A stretch of 64,000 nucleotides of DNA from the NCBI RefSeq assembly GCF_907164915.1, contig NC_061862.1, positions 137,383,520-137,447,519 of the forward strand. The letters are read 5' to 3'. This document shows positions 20,948 through 33,300 of this stretch, piece after piece. A program made the position numbers and the translations under genes. Within the stretch, counting starts at the first letter, position 1. Each line of letters opens with the position of its first letter. Under the pieces are notes generated by a model. It did not search any database and was not told the origin of the DNA. It was given only the letters and a program-made list of their open reading frames with translations. This DNA is from Impatiens glandulifera. Taxonomy: Eukaryota > Streptophyta > Magnoliopsida > Ericales > Balsaminaceae.

Positions 20948-23258
20948 TGTTGGTTATCTTATCTCGTAACTATTACACGTAAATAATATATGAATACAAT
21001 ATAATGATAATAGAACAAATACACTATATTATTTAAGAGATTAAGAAAAAATCTTCTCGTTTGCTCCGAGACCTGTGGAATCACAATTTCCTTAAAATAG
21101 TTTCATCGTCTCCCGTTTGTGCTAGAGAGTTTCGTTAGTGGCTGTGTTGGGTCAAATTATTTTGACTAAGTGTTGAAATAGTTTGACTATTGGAATTTTA
21201 ATGATGAATGGATTATATATGCGTCTAATTGTTTTTGATACAGGTGTATTGAAATCAGATTTTATTAGACTTGGTTCTAATGAGGTTCATTAGACCGATT
21301 TGGTATTAGATGCATGGTATTAGACGTGCAGTCTAATGAACTCGTAATTAGACGTGCAGTCTAACTCGTGGAGTTAGACGTGCAGTGTAATGGATCAATA
21401 ATTAGACGTGCAATCTAACTCGTAGAGTTAGACGTGCAGTCTAAAGAATCCGTAATTAGACGTGCAGTCTAACTCGTGGAGTTAGACATGCAGTCTAAAA
21501 ATCCATAATTAGACATGCAGTCTAACTCGTGGAGTTAGACGTGCAGTCTAAAGAATCCGTAATTAGACGTGCAGTCTAACTCGTGGAGTTAGACGTGCAG
21601 TCTAAAGAATCCGTAATTAGATGTGCAGTCTAACTCGTGGAGTTAGACGTGCAAGTCTAATAGACTCGTAATTAGACGTGCAATCTAACTCGTGGAGTTA
21701 GACGTGCAAGTCTAATGAATTGTGAAAGTTAGACGTGTAGTCTAACTCCTTCAGACTAGTCTGAAGTTGGAACCGTAATTAGACGTGCAGTCTAACTCAT
21801 GGAGTTAGACGTGCACTCTAATAGAAAGAGAAAGTTAGACGTGCAGTCTAATAGAAAGAGAAAGTTAGACGTGTAGTCTAACTCCTTCAGATTAGTCTGA
21901 AGTGATTGTAATTAGACGTTAGTCTAATCCAATTAGACTAGGTGGTCTAATGGATTCTGTTATTAGACGGGGATGTTTGATTTCATTAGACGAGGTCGTC
22001 TAATTGAAATACGTCTAATGTCATGCTTAAGAATTTGCTTAAAACTAGCACCCGCCTACACACGTGCTATAGTTGTACGCTACTCCTGCTCCACTTTTTA
22101 GTGAAGATCAGTACGACAACCCGATGCAACCAATCAACCAATAACAAGTATCCTTCCCACTACTTGTTTTGTAGGTAAATCTCTAAAGAATATTGGTTGG
22201 AAGAAGGGGTGACGTAGGAGAGTTTGCTCTGAACATCCATATACAATCTACTATGTTGTTCATTTCTATCATCTTCTCATTCTTCATCTTAAGCTTCAAA
22301 CCTAAGTAAATATTTCCGCACTTGATTCTGTTTCAAGTGTTTACAAGGGTTTGCGTAGAATAGAAAGTGAATCAAATCCCTAACAAGATTTCTTTCAAAC
22401 CATTTTTCATAAGCCTTCATCAATCGCCAGACCCCCGTCTCTATTGATTAATCTGATCCTATCAGACTACTTCCCAAGATACAACAGAACCTGCAATGAT
22501 TTAGCACAGAAAAAACACTACAACAACGAACTAGACAAAATTACCTGAATCACAATCACCGGGTTTCGCAAAGAAATGATCGAGTCAAGAAAATCGAAGA
22601 AGACTCACAAGAACACTCACAAGAATACTCACAAGAACAAGAAAAGACTTTTAGAATTCTAGAGTGAGAAGTGATAAGATAATGTGTAGAGAGAATACAA
22701 TGTGAAGAGATATTTATAGTTGAAAATTAAACTCATAATCAATTCTTTAATTCAATGACCACTAATCCATCATCCATTCATCCAACGGTTATCATTTCTT
22801 TCCTTTTCATCATCCTTGCAAGTTACATCCAACCATAAGTATTTTGTAGTTAAAATAAAAATTAACATCATTTATTAATTACCTCATTCAAGGCATTAAT
22901 GTTAATTGTAAATATTTAACAAATTTAATTCTCAATGAATTTAATGTCAATTTCAGTTGGATGAAATATCATCTTAATTCACATTTGAATTTGATGTGAA
23001 TTTCATTTGGATTAATTTCACTTTAATTCACGTTTGAATTAATTTTATGTGAATTTCATTTGGATTTATTTCACTTTAATTCACATTTGAATTTCATGTG
23101 AATTTCATTTGGATTAATTTCACTTTAATTCTCATTTGAATTTCATGTGAATTTCATTTGGATTAATTTCACACTTAATTCACATTTGAATTTGGTGTGA
23201 ATTTCATTAGCCCAAATATCATTTCCATTTAATTAATGGAATTAGTTTAATTCCAACA
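20948..23258 (-). repeat. 3' LTR of copia D (about 990 bp) split by solo LTR C
   Basis: Without the insert at 21145-22464 it aligns along its length with the right LTR 27740-28723. TATA on the minus strand near 22709-22717 (ATAAATAT). The part at 22920-23215 is an imperfect tandem array of about 49 bp built from CACATTTGAATTTCATGTG and TTTGGATTAATTTCAC. Confidence 0.9.
21145..22464 (+). repeat. Solo LTR C inserted in the copia D LTR
   Basis: 1320 bp, starting TGTTGGGTCAAATT and ending GATCCTATCA, with no internal region. Flanking 5-mers are GGCTG and GACTA (three of five match), a decayed target duplication. The uninterrupted copia D LTR at 27.9 kb confirms the insertion point. It contains the shared LTR block at 22203-22240 and about 15 repeats of TTAGACGTGCAGTCTAA at 21280-22020, plus the palindrome CTTCAGACTAGTCTGAAG near 21749. 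Confidence 0.9.
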
Positions 23259-23739
23259 TTCCCCCACATTAATGGAAATTAAAAGATTAACCCGGTGAAA
23301 GGTTCAACAGTTGAATTCTACATAGAATAGATAGGTGTAACCCTTTGAACCTTCCCTTATGAAAGTATATAACTTTAATAACCGATTAGTAGAATCGATG
23401 TTCTTGAACTATTATTCCTTTTATGTAAACGATTACACACTTTCACATAGAATTCTTCCTGATACATGTCAGTTCTCATGATTGTGTTCGTTTTGGCCAT
23501 GAACACTCACCTAGTTTAGTGAGAGGGTCTAGAATTGAGTCGTGCAATTTTTTCGAAGCGACCCTACTTCTCTCTCACATAGGTGATCTCTTTGTTCATA
23601 AAGAATCATTAAAATCATGTGTGCTTATCCTTTCCCGAAATGCTATTTTATCGTAGGATTTTTTACACATAACAATCTACCAAGTTTAGTACAATTAGGT
23701 TATCCCATTGAACCTAGCTCTTGGGATCTTCAGTCATCA

Positions 23740-25300
23740 TAGGTTGGGTTTCCCTTCATACTAACTTATTGTAGGCTTCCGTTTCATTCCTTGTGAGGAA
23801 TTTAATACCAACTCTCTGTTTAACCCTTTGGTTAGCAGATCCGCAATATTATCTTTTTATTTTACGTAATCAATTGAGATAATTCCATTAGAGAGTAATT
23901 GTCTAATGGTATTATGTCTACGGCGTATATGTCTAGACTTACCATTATACATATGAATTTTAGCTCGTCCAATCGCAGATTGACTATCATAGTGAATATA
24001 AATTGTTGGTACGGGCTTAGACCATATTGGAATATCTTCTAAGAATAGACGTAGCCATTCAACTTCTTCACCGCATTTGTCAAGAGCTATAAATTCATAT
24101 TCCATCGTGGATCTAGAAATAACAATTTGTTTAAAAGATTTTCAAGATATAACTGCACCTCCAAGTGTAAATACATATCCACTTGTGGACTTAAAGTCTT
24201 TCATATCTGAAATCCAATTAGCATCAATGTACCATTCGATAATAGTAGGATGTCTCGTGTATTGCAGACCATAATCACGAGTATTTCTTAAATACCTAAG
24301 TAATTTTACAATGGCTTTCCAATTATTTTTACCTGGATTACTCGTGTATCTACTTAGTTTGCTTATTGCATAGGCTATATCTGTTCTTGCACAACTCATT
24401 AAGTATATTAGACTCCCAATTATTCGAGAATATTCTAATCGAAAAACACTCTCTCCGCGATTTTTAGATAGATGTTGACTCGTATCTATCGGAGTCTTAG
24501 CCAATGCAAAATCATCCTTGTTGATTTTTTCAAGGATTTTATCCACATAATGTGATTGACTTAGAAATATCCTTTCCGATTTTCTAATCACATTGATTCC
24601 AAGAATCACATCAGCCAATCCCATATCTTTTATGTCAAATTTTGAATTTAACATATCTTTAGTAGATTTAACCATTTTATCATTACTTCCAATGATAAGT
24701 ATGTCATCTACATAAAAACATAAAATGACGTAACCATTTTTTGTGTCTTTTATATAAATACATTTATCACATTCATTGATCTTAAATCCACTTGAGATCA
24801 TAGCATGATCAAATTTCTTATGCCATTGTTTTGGAGCTTGTTTTAAGCCATACAATGACTTAACCAATTTACAAAATTTATTTTCTTGCCCTTGAGAAGA
24901 AAATCCTTGAGGTTGATCTATGTAAATTTCTTCTTTCAAGTCTCCATTTAAGAAATTTGTTTTTACATCCATTTGATGAACTTCTAGATTGCGCAAAGAA
25001 GCAATCACAAGAATCAATTGAATAGAAGTTATTCTCGTAACTAGAGAATATGTATCAAAATAATCAAGACCTTCTCATTGGAGATGTCCTTTTACCACCG
25101 GTCCTGCCTTATATTTATCAATTGAACCATCAGCTTTCATTTTCCTTTTGAAAATCCATCGGCAACCTAGTGGTTTATTTCCTAGAGGTAGATCCACTAG
25201 TTCCCATGTATGGTTTTGCAAGATAGATTATATCTCACTATTAATTTCCTCTTTCCATTGAGGCCCTTCAGACGAGGTAATTGCCTCATTATACGTTTGA
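23740..25300 (-). pseudogene. copia D reverse transcriptase and RNase H
   Basis: On the minus strand the RT reads [34 protein letters not shown] and the catalytic YVDD box (CFYVDDILIIGS), then RNase H with WYIDANW, KSTSGYVFTLGG, MEYEFIALDKCGEE and IRRRHNTIRQLL, ending with DNIADLLTKGL. Stops interrupt it near 25077 and 24140 and before DNIADL, so it is not translatable as one piece. Catalytic residues of RT are retained. Confidence 0.88.
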
Positions 25301-26700
25301 GGTTCACTTTCCATCATGAAAGTAATAAAATCTGGACCAAATGATTTTTTGATTCTAGCTCGTTTACTTCGTCTAAGTTCAACCTCTATTTCATTCATAT
25401 TTTCTTGTTAATCTAGTTCATGAAATCTTTTTGGAGAACGTTGTTCTTCATTAGACTTATATGGAAGTACATGTTCAAAGAACGATGCATTTATCAATTC
25501 CATTATCTTATTCTTATGAATATCCGGAATGTCCAATTTAAACACAAGAAAAAGGTAAGCACTACTATTATGTGCATATCCAATAAATATACAATCAACA
25601 GTTTTTGGTCCAACCTTTACCTTTTTAGGTGATGGTATGGCTACCTTAACTAGACACCTCATAATTCGTAAATATTCATATGATAGTTTTCTTTCATGCC
25701 ACAACTCATATGAACTCTTATCTAGATTCTTACGTGGAACCTTATTTAAAAGATAATTAGTCGTCAAAATAGCTTCTCCCCACATGTTCTATGGTAGACC
25801 AGAACTTCATAGGAGTGAATTCATCATTTCTTTTAATGTTCTATTTTTCCTCTTAGCCGTACCATTTTGCTGAGGAGAATAAGGTGTTGTCATGTCATGG
25901 ATTATACCATGTTGAGAACATAGTTCGGAAAAAGGTGATTCATATTCACTTCCTCTATCACTTCTTAACACCTTGATCTTTTTACCAAGTTGGTTTTCAA
26001 CCTCATTTTTATAGAGAGTGAATTTCTCTATGGCTTAATCTTTACTTTTAAGAATATACACATAATAATATTTTGTATTATCATCAATAAAAGTAATGAA
26101 GTATTTTCCTCTACCACGTGTTTATGTTCCTTATAAATCACACACATCTGTATGAATTAAATCAAGCGGTGTATTACTTCTTTTTACGTTTCGAAAGGAT
26201 GATCTCATCAATTTCGCTTCGACACAAATTTCACACTTGTGTTTCTTATTTATTTCGAATGTAGGTATACTCTTCAATTTTATTAATCGATGCATCGAAT
26301 CATAATTAATATTACCTAGTCTACCATGCCATTAAATGGAATACTCTAACAAATAAATAGAAGAGTTATTCTTTTCATTCATACTTGGTTTAACTGCCAT
26401 TACATTGAGCTTAAAAACCCCATTAGTAGCATAACCTCTACCTACAAACATTCCACCTTTGGATAAAATAATTTTATCCGACTCAATCAAAATTCTAAAA
26501 CCATGCTTACATAGAAGAGATCCGGATATCAAAATTTTTTCGAATCTCCAGAACATAAAACACATTAGTCAAAGTTAAATCTTTCCCTGAAGACAGCCTT
26601 AACACCACTTTTCCTTCACCTTGTATGGAAGAAGTGGCAGAATTCCCCATGAACAACTTCTCACCATTATTCACTTCTTCTAGACTTGAAAATACTTCTT
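25301..26700 (-). pseudogene. copia D protease-end, pre-integrase and integrase
   Basis: Minus strand: GAG-pre-integrase (WHGRLGNINYDSM, CEICVEAK), integrase with first Asp in LIHTDVCD, second in RSDRGSEYES, and the third acidic position changed: the motif reads NGTAKRKNRTL, where families have E in place of the K after A. That is a G-to-A change at the catalytic Glu. Stops occur near 26335, 26127, 26035 and 25795. The segment 25408-25785 stays open and covers the region after the core (TTNYLLNKVPRK). Confidence 0.85.
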
Positions 26701-27674
26701 TGTTGGAGAAAACATGTCTTATAGCTCATGTGTCAACCCATTATTCTCGTGGATTAGACCCCACCAAGTTAACCTCGGATATCATTGCACATAGATCCAT
26801 ATCCGATAATTCTTGAGTTAAATTAGCCTCTCGAACTCTTCTCGTCTTCTTGCAATCGGAAGATCTATGACCTATATCATTACAATTGAAACACTTTCCC
26901 GTGAACATCTTAGAAATTCCTCCTTTAGGATTAAGGTTCCAGTTTTTGACAAAAGAATTGTGTTTCTTCTTCTCTTTACCATGCTCAACCACATTTGCTT
27001 TAGCCACATGTTGACTAAAGTATTTCTTTGAGGCACTTTTATTTTCCTTTTCAATGCGTAGACGAATCATCAATTGTGCTTAAGGTAGTTCTTGAAATCG
27101 TTCCAAGACGGTGACAACTTCTCAATAATAGCAGCCACTTGGAAAGTTTCTCCCAAATCCATTCCCTCGGCATAAATTTCGTACAAAATAACTTGGATCT
27201 CTTGAACTTGTTTAATGACCGGTCTTGAATCAACCGTTTTGTAGTCCAAAAATCAACCAACCATAAACTTTTTTGCACCCGCATCTTCGATTTTGTACTT
27301 ACGCTCAAGAGATTGCCATAGTTCTTTGGTCGTATTATTTTCACTATACACATTGTACAATAATCTGACAAACCATTCAACACGTAATTTCTACATAAAA
27401 AATCTGAATGGTGTCAAGCATCAATGGCCGAAGCCGCTTACAAATCAACTTTTGGATGCTCGTTTGCATCTGACGATGAAGCCACGTTTGGCTAATCGAT
27501 TTTAGGAGTGGGAGGATCCTCCGTGAGGAATCACGACAGACTCATGGTCGTGAGGTAGAAGAACATATTCTGCTGCTATCTCTTAAAGTTTGAGCTATCA
27601 AACTTTTCTAGCTTATCCAGATGGTTAGCCAGAACCAGTATCCTCATGTTAGAAGTAGGTGTTTCGGTAGTCAT
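26701..27674 (-). pseudogene. copia D gag
   Basis: Minus strand, ATG at 27672-27674. UBN2-type gag with DSSNFKR at the start, [32 protein letters not shown], then a zinc knuckle C-FN-C-NDIG-H-RSSD-C at about 26870-26910. Stops near 27580, 27450, 27430, 27255 and 27080 break it. Gag would form the particle and bind RNA in an intact element. Confidence 0.85.
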
Positions 27675-27739
27675 TTCTGAAATAAAACAAGAAACGTGTA
27701 AGAATCTAAGATAAATAATGTTTGAGATTGTTTTAAGAT

Positions 27740-28723
27740 TGTTGATTATACTATCTCGTAACTATTACACGTAAATAATATATGAATACAATATAATGAT
27801 AATAGAACAGATACAATATATTATTTAAGAGATGAAGAGAAAATCTTCTCATTTGCTCTGAAGACTGTGGAATCACAGTTCCCTTAAAACAATTTCACCG
27901 TCTCTCGTTTGTGCTAGAGAGTTTCGCCGGTGGATGATTCTCAGGGTACAACGAAACCTGCAATAATTTAGCACAGAAAAACCACTACAACAACGAACTA
28001 GACAAAAGTACCTGAATCAAAATCACCGGATCTCGCAAAGAAATGATCGTGTCAAGAAATTCGAAGAAGACTCACAAGAACACTCACAAAAATACTCACA
28101 AGAACAAGAAAAGACTTTTATAATTCTAGAGTGAGAAGTGATAAGATAATGTGTAGAGAGGAATACAATGTGAAGGAATATTTATAGTTGAAAATGAAAC
28201 TCATAATCAATTCTTTAATCCAACGGCCACTAATCCATCATCCATTCATCCAACGATTATACTTGCTTTCCTTTTCATCATCTTTGCAAGTTACATCCAA
28301 CAAGAAGTATTTTGTTACAATAGAAATTAACACAATTTTTTAATTGCCTCATTCAAGACATTAATGTTAATTGTAACAATTAACAAATTTAATTCACAAT
28401 GAATTTAATGTGAATTTCATTTGGATGAAATTTTCACCTTAATTCACATTTGAATTTGATGTGAATTTCATTTGGATTAATTTCACTTTAATTCACATTT
28501 GAATTAATTTTATGTGCATTTAATTTGGATTAATTTCACTTTAATTCACATTTGAATTTCATGTGAATTTCATTTGGATTAATTTCACTTTAATTCACAT
28601 TTGAATTTCATGTGAATTTCATTTCGATTAATTTCACACTTAATTCACATTTGAATTTGGTGTGAATTTTATTAGCCCAAATATTATTTCCATTTAATTA
28701 ATGGAATTAGTTTAATTTCAACA
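27740..28723 (-). repeat. 5' LTR of copia D
   Basis: 984 bp with TGTTG...CAACA ends, colinear with the left LTR. TATA on the minus strand near 28172-28180. The tandem array of TGAATTTCAT words lies at 28390-28670. Scattered differences from the left LTR, including small indels, show that the insertion is not recent. Confidence 0.9.
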
Positions 28724-29640
28724 TAAACACCCTTGGGTAATCATATATTTTATTATTGTCTCCACTTGATTACCACAACAATAGTGTTTTCCATATTTGT
28801 TTTAGGTGATTCATACTCAAGTGATCATTGCTAAGTTCCATAGTTTTCAATTTAAGGTTATATATACTTATAAGATCTTACTAAACTGCGTGAATTTATT
28901 TTGTTTTCACAAAAATGATACTCCAAATAAAAAGCTATAAGTCGATTACTATGATTTATTAAATCATGTTTGACCCGCGCCAATTCTTAAACAAGATTTC
29001 AAGAGCCCATCCAATTTTTGTGACATGGCTTTATAACTCTTCTGATCCAATAATAAACACTATTTCACATAAATTAATTTCAAACCCTAAACTTTTTATC
29101 AACAAAATATTAGATTTTTTAGTATAAATCTTTAATCATTAAGTCTATATTTTTTATACTTTATGTCGATAAATTGAGATAAACTATAATTGCATACACA
29201 TACCTCAATATTTAATGAAGAATAATTCATTAAGTCATTTTTCGTTGTTTTTTTGGATCTTCTCTTGATATTGGATCTCCCAATTCTGGATTTGGACCTA
29301 GATTGATAAAGAGTTATGTGGGTGGGGTTTAAGTCTTCCAATCCTATATCGATAGCCCTTGAATATTTCTTAGAAATGAACAATAAAATCTTAGAGATGA
29401 ACAATATTTCTTAGTTCGTAATAAAATCTTCAATGTAGGATTAAAGCGATTTTTTTTGTAGGAGTGTTCATCGGTTCGGTTTTCGGGTAATTCAAGTTTT
29501 TGGTTCGGGTTCTTCAAATTTTTATTTTTTAAGCAAATTCAAAAACCATTCGAATCGGTTTGTTTATTCAAATTCGGTGAATTCGAATTCAATTATAATT
29601 CAATCGGATATTTGATTTAGACAAAATATTGAACATCACC
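28724..29640. other. AT-rich spacer with a possible MITE end
   Basis: No gene. From about 29459 to 29630 the sequence GTGTTCATCGGTTCGG followed by further TTCGG words resembles the end of hAT-like miniature elements common in plants, but I see no opposite terminus. Confidence 0.35.
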
Positions 29641-30380
29641 TACCCATAAGTTTAAAGAAATTATTAGGCAAACGTCTCAAATTGTGCTGAAAGAAGAGTT
29701 GTCTAACAACACAGTACATCAGACGGGTTGTGCCTAAGCAGCTTATAATTTCAGCATAGTCAGACACTAATTTGTTAAGAAGATATATATTGACACAATT
29801 ATTGTTGTGAGTTAGCAGACGCCTTCAGAATAGACGTCTCACTAAGCCTGAATGCAAGATATGTGGACAGCACAATCAGTCGGTTGTCTAAGTGTACTTC
29901 AGACGACTTGTCTTAAGCTGAGTGGGACAACTGTCTTAATCTTATCAATGCGTTGTGGTTTTAATTCTTCCTTGGACAGTGAACGGTCACATTTTAAAAA
30001 GGAGATACTTTCCATCCATTTATTTTGAATTAGATTTCATAAAATAAATATTTATTTTATTTAATTGAATCTTATCTCATAAATATTTTTTAAAAAATAA
30101 CATGAAGATGTCCTTAAATGTGACCAACACGTCTGATAGTTTATTACCACACGCATATTCTTAATGATGTCTTTTATTTTAATTAAATATGTCTTTTTAA
30201 TGATGTATTTAAAGACATGCGTTAGTTAGATTCTATATAAAGGGTGCCTTGCACGCCTGAGACGTTTCATTACCTTATTTGTGTTTTCCGAAACCCAAAA
30301 TCCTTACTTTCTTTAGAACTCTTTGCCTTCACTCTAGAATCTAGTTTTCTTCTTCATCGTCTAATCTCTAAACCCTAAAG

Positions 30381-33300
30381 ATGACTTCCTTTTCTCAAAA
30401 CACAATGTAGGTGGACTTTAAATTGGTTTATGCTTTGGGAATGCCCATAATAATAGAGATGTTAAAAACACTAAAGACTTCCGACCTAAGAAAGTTTCTA
30501 GGCGGTCCGTTCACGCTCACGAGCAGGAGGTTCATGAGTTCTTTTTATATGCAAATGTGGTCGGAGACACCATTCAGGTGACGGTGAAGGGTTTTGAAAT
30601 TTCTATCTCCGAAGTTCTATTTTCCCAACTTTTTAAGCTTTCGAAGGAAGGGCTTTCCAAATTCGACCAAATTTTGGTTGAGTATATCTCGAAAATGTAG
30701 ACTGTCTTCTCTGATGTCTACACCGATAAAAAATTTCAAATCATAGTACAATATTTAAGGGGGTGACAATCAACTGGTCGTTCGTCCTTTTCTCAACTTT
30801 GTCGATGATGGTGTTAATGCCGAAGAAGCAAAGTGTGGGCTTCTCTATCCAACTAAGCAGGGTTCTTGAGCACCTATAGGTGAACTTGGGCAAGGGTGTC
30901 AATATCCATGTCAACAGGGTTATGACCTGCAGTACTGTTGGCAACTACATTTTAAGGATGAAGGCAATTAAGGAGTCCAAGTACACCTCATCTGTCCAAC
31001 AGTCGAGTGGCCAGTCGACCACTCTTCCCAAGAGCTCAGTCGCCTCTAGTTGACCTACCCCAGTAAAGAGAAGAAAGTTGAGGGTGTAGGAGTAGACTGC
31101 AAGTTCCACCAGTCAGAAGCGTGCTTCTATCGGAGAAACTACTGAGGTTGCCTCCGATGCGAAGAAGGCAAGACTAAAGGAAACTCCTTCTATAGAGGTG
31201 CCTCCGTTGGTAGTCTCTATGTTGCCTCCAACCAAAGTGTCTGCTGAGGTCTCTACTGAGAAACAATTTAAAGAACTTGCATTTGTTGAGCCTACTAACC
31301 AGATTGCTGATATTCCAGCTATAGAGGCTTCTCTCAAAGTAATCTCCAAACCTGCTCTGGCCGAAGTGCCTACTAAAGTTCTCGTTGTGGAACTAATTGA
31401 AACACCAACTGTTGTGTCAGTTGGTGTTAATGTTGATAAAAGAATTGTGGGGGACTTTGTTGTCTCCATTGCAACACCAGTGGTTGTGAGTTAGATTACT
31501 GAATCTACAGCTATTTAGACAATGAATACTCTTGCCAAGGAGTGGGATGCTACCCCTGCTGCAGAGCAAGCTGCTGTGCCTTCTTCTGAAAATACTAAGG
31601 CAACAAATCCTATTTCCGGTGCCTCTCCAATAGCCATTTCAAGACAGGTTCAAGCTGTAAAGGGTATCGTCTTCAAGGAATCTATCCCTTCTGCCAAGCC
31701 TACCGAAGTTGCATGAAAGGAAAAAGATCCCTCGATCTTTGTCCTCGAGCCTCTTTCAAACGCAATGCAATCTATCAAACTCATCCTTGAGGAGGTTGAG
31801 TCTTCTAGTTTAGAGAAGCTCGAACTCTTTAATAAATAGATTAGCATAAGGCTCCACAAGAGATTAGATGAGGTCATCCAAGGTGATCATATTGAGCTGT
31901 GCGAGGCGTAGTTCAGTTTGGAGAAATCTGTTCTAGCTTGGACATGCACCTTGGATGTTCACGAAGCACTCAAGAGGAGAGAGTTGGTAGCAACAATCGC
32001 TAGAGGGAGTGCTTTTCTCCCTCTTCTTCGTAAAAGGGAGGCAACCTACGACCCTTTAGAGATAACAGCCTAGGTAAATGGCAAGGTAAACAACCGTCTG
32101 TAACTAATCTTGGATTTATACAGCTCAACCGCCCTGTCCTTCATTCATGGGACAAAATCTTCCAAGATTTTTGAACTTAAAAAGGAGATATCATTGGTTG
32201 CGCTAAATAGATGCCGAAAAGCAACTATTGTTTATCAAAAAGTTGCATCCATCTCCTACTAAGAAGCAACCTCTTCTTGTTGAGCAGGCGTCAACTCCGG
32301 CTGCTTAGCAATAACAATTGTTGGTGGTTGAACAGTGGGAGACTCTTCAAGCCGTTGAGCAACAACAACTCTCTTCTACAGCTAAGGAGCTATCTCAACC
32401 TTCCTCCTTTACTTCTAAGGAGGTCTCCCCTGCTTTAGAGCAGAAGTCTTCTGCTTCAGTGAAGGAGCACTCTGCAAATGTTAAACAACTCTCCTCTTCT
32501 CCGTATAAGAAGCAGATTCCTCAAATTGTTGTGCAGATCTCTTCAAACAAGGAGCAACAGACGTTTGAAAAGAGTTGATCCTCCTTAAAATCCAAACGTT
32601 TAACCCCTTCATCATCCAAGAAATCCCTCCATACTAAATCCATCAACCCCGAAAGACATCCAAAGCTGTCTACAATTGAGGTAAGTTTTTGAGCCTCCCC
32701 TCTTCGCACCCTCCTAGCTGGTTCCCATATTGATGCTTAGGCTCTCTCTTCTCTAAGGAGTCCTCTCGGGGAATAGTTGATCTTCACAATTTCATCATTG
32801 AAGCTCTTGCGCCTAAGCAGTTGAGTATTGCTTCAATCATCGATGATCTAGAGTTTATGAGGGGGAAATATGCTTCAAACTCTAAGGAAACAACAAATGT
32901 TGCCTCGGCGCAAGCAATTAGCCAAAAAGAAATGTTGGGTCAAATTATTTTGACTAAGTGTTGAAATAATTTAATCACTGATATTTTAATGATGAAAAGA
33001 CTTATGAGTTTTGATGTAGGTGTATCGAAATCATACTTCATAAGACTTGGCTCTAATGAGAGTAATTAAACCGATTTTGGCATTAGATGCATGGAATTAG
33101 ACGTACAGTCTAACTCAACAGAGTTAGACGTGTAGTCTAATAAATGTATATAGAATTAGACGTACAGTCTAACTCAACGGAGTTAGACTTGTAGTATAAT
33201 GAATGCATAAAATTAGACGTATAGTCTAACTCAACGGAGTTAGACGTGTAGTCTAATGTATGCATAGAATTAGACGTACAGTCTAATATATTTGCAATTA

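Larger units (their letters stand above)
20948..28723 (-). mobile_element. Ty1/copia retrotransposon D, complete but decayed
   Basis: Both LTRs are present (20948-23258 including an inserted solo LTR, and 27740-28723) and the flanking 5-mers are TAAAT on the left and TAAAC on the right, a target duplication with one mismatch. LTR ends are TGTTG and CAACA. The internal region reads gag, protease/pre-integrase, integrase, RT, RNase H on the minus strand. A polypurine tract (minus-strand GTGGGGGAA) abuts the 3' LTR at 23259-23270. This lineage is different from copia A: shorter LTRs, no accessory ORF, and none of the shared LTR block. Confidence 0.93.

Noticed and set aside
21145..22464. LTR C as the 5' LTR of a full element running right
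   Set aside because: The sequence to its right continues the copia D LTR exactly as in the empty site at 27.9 kb, so no internal region follows.
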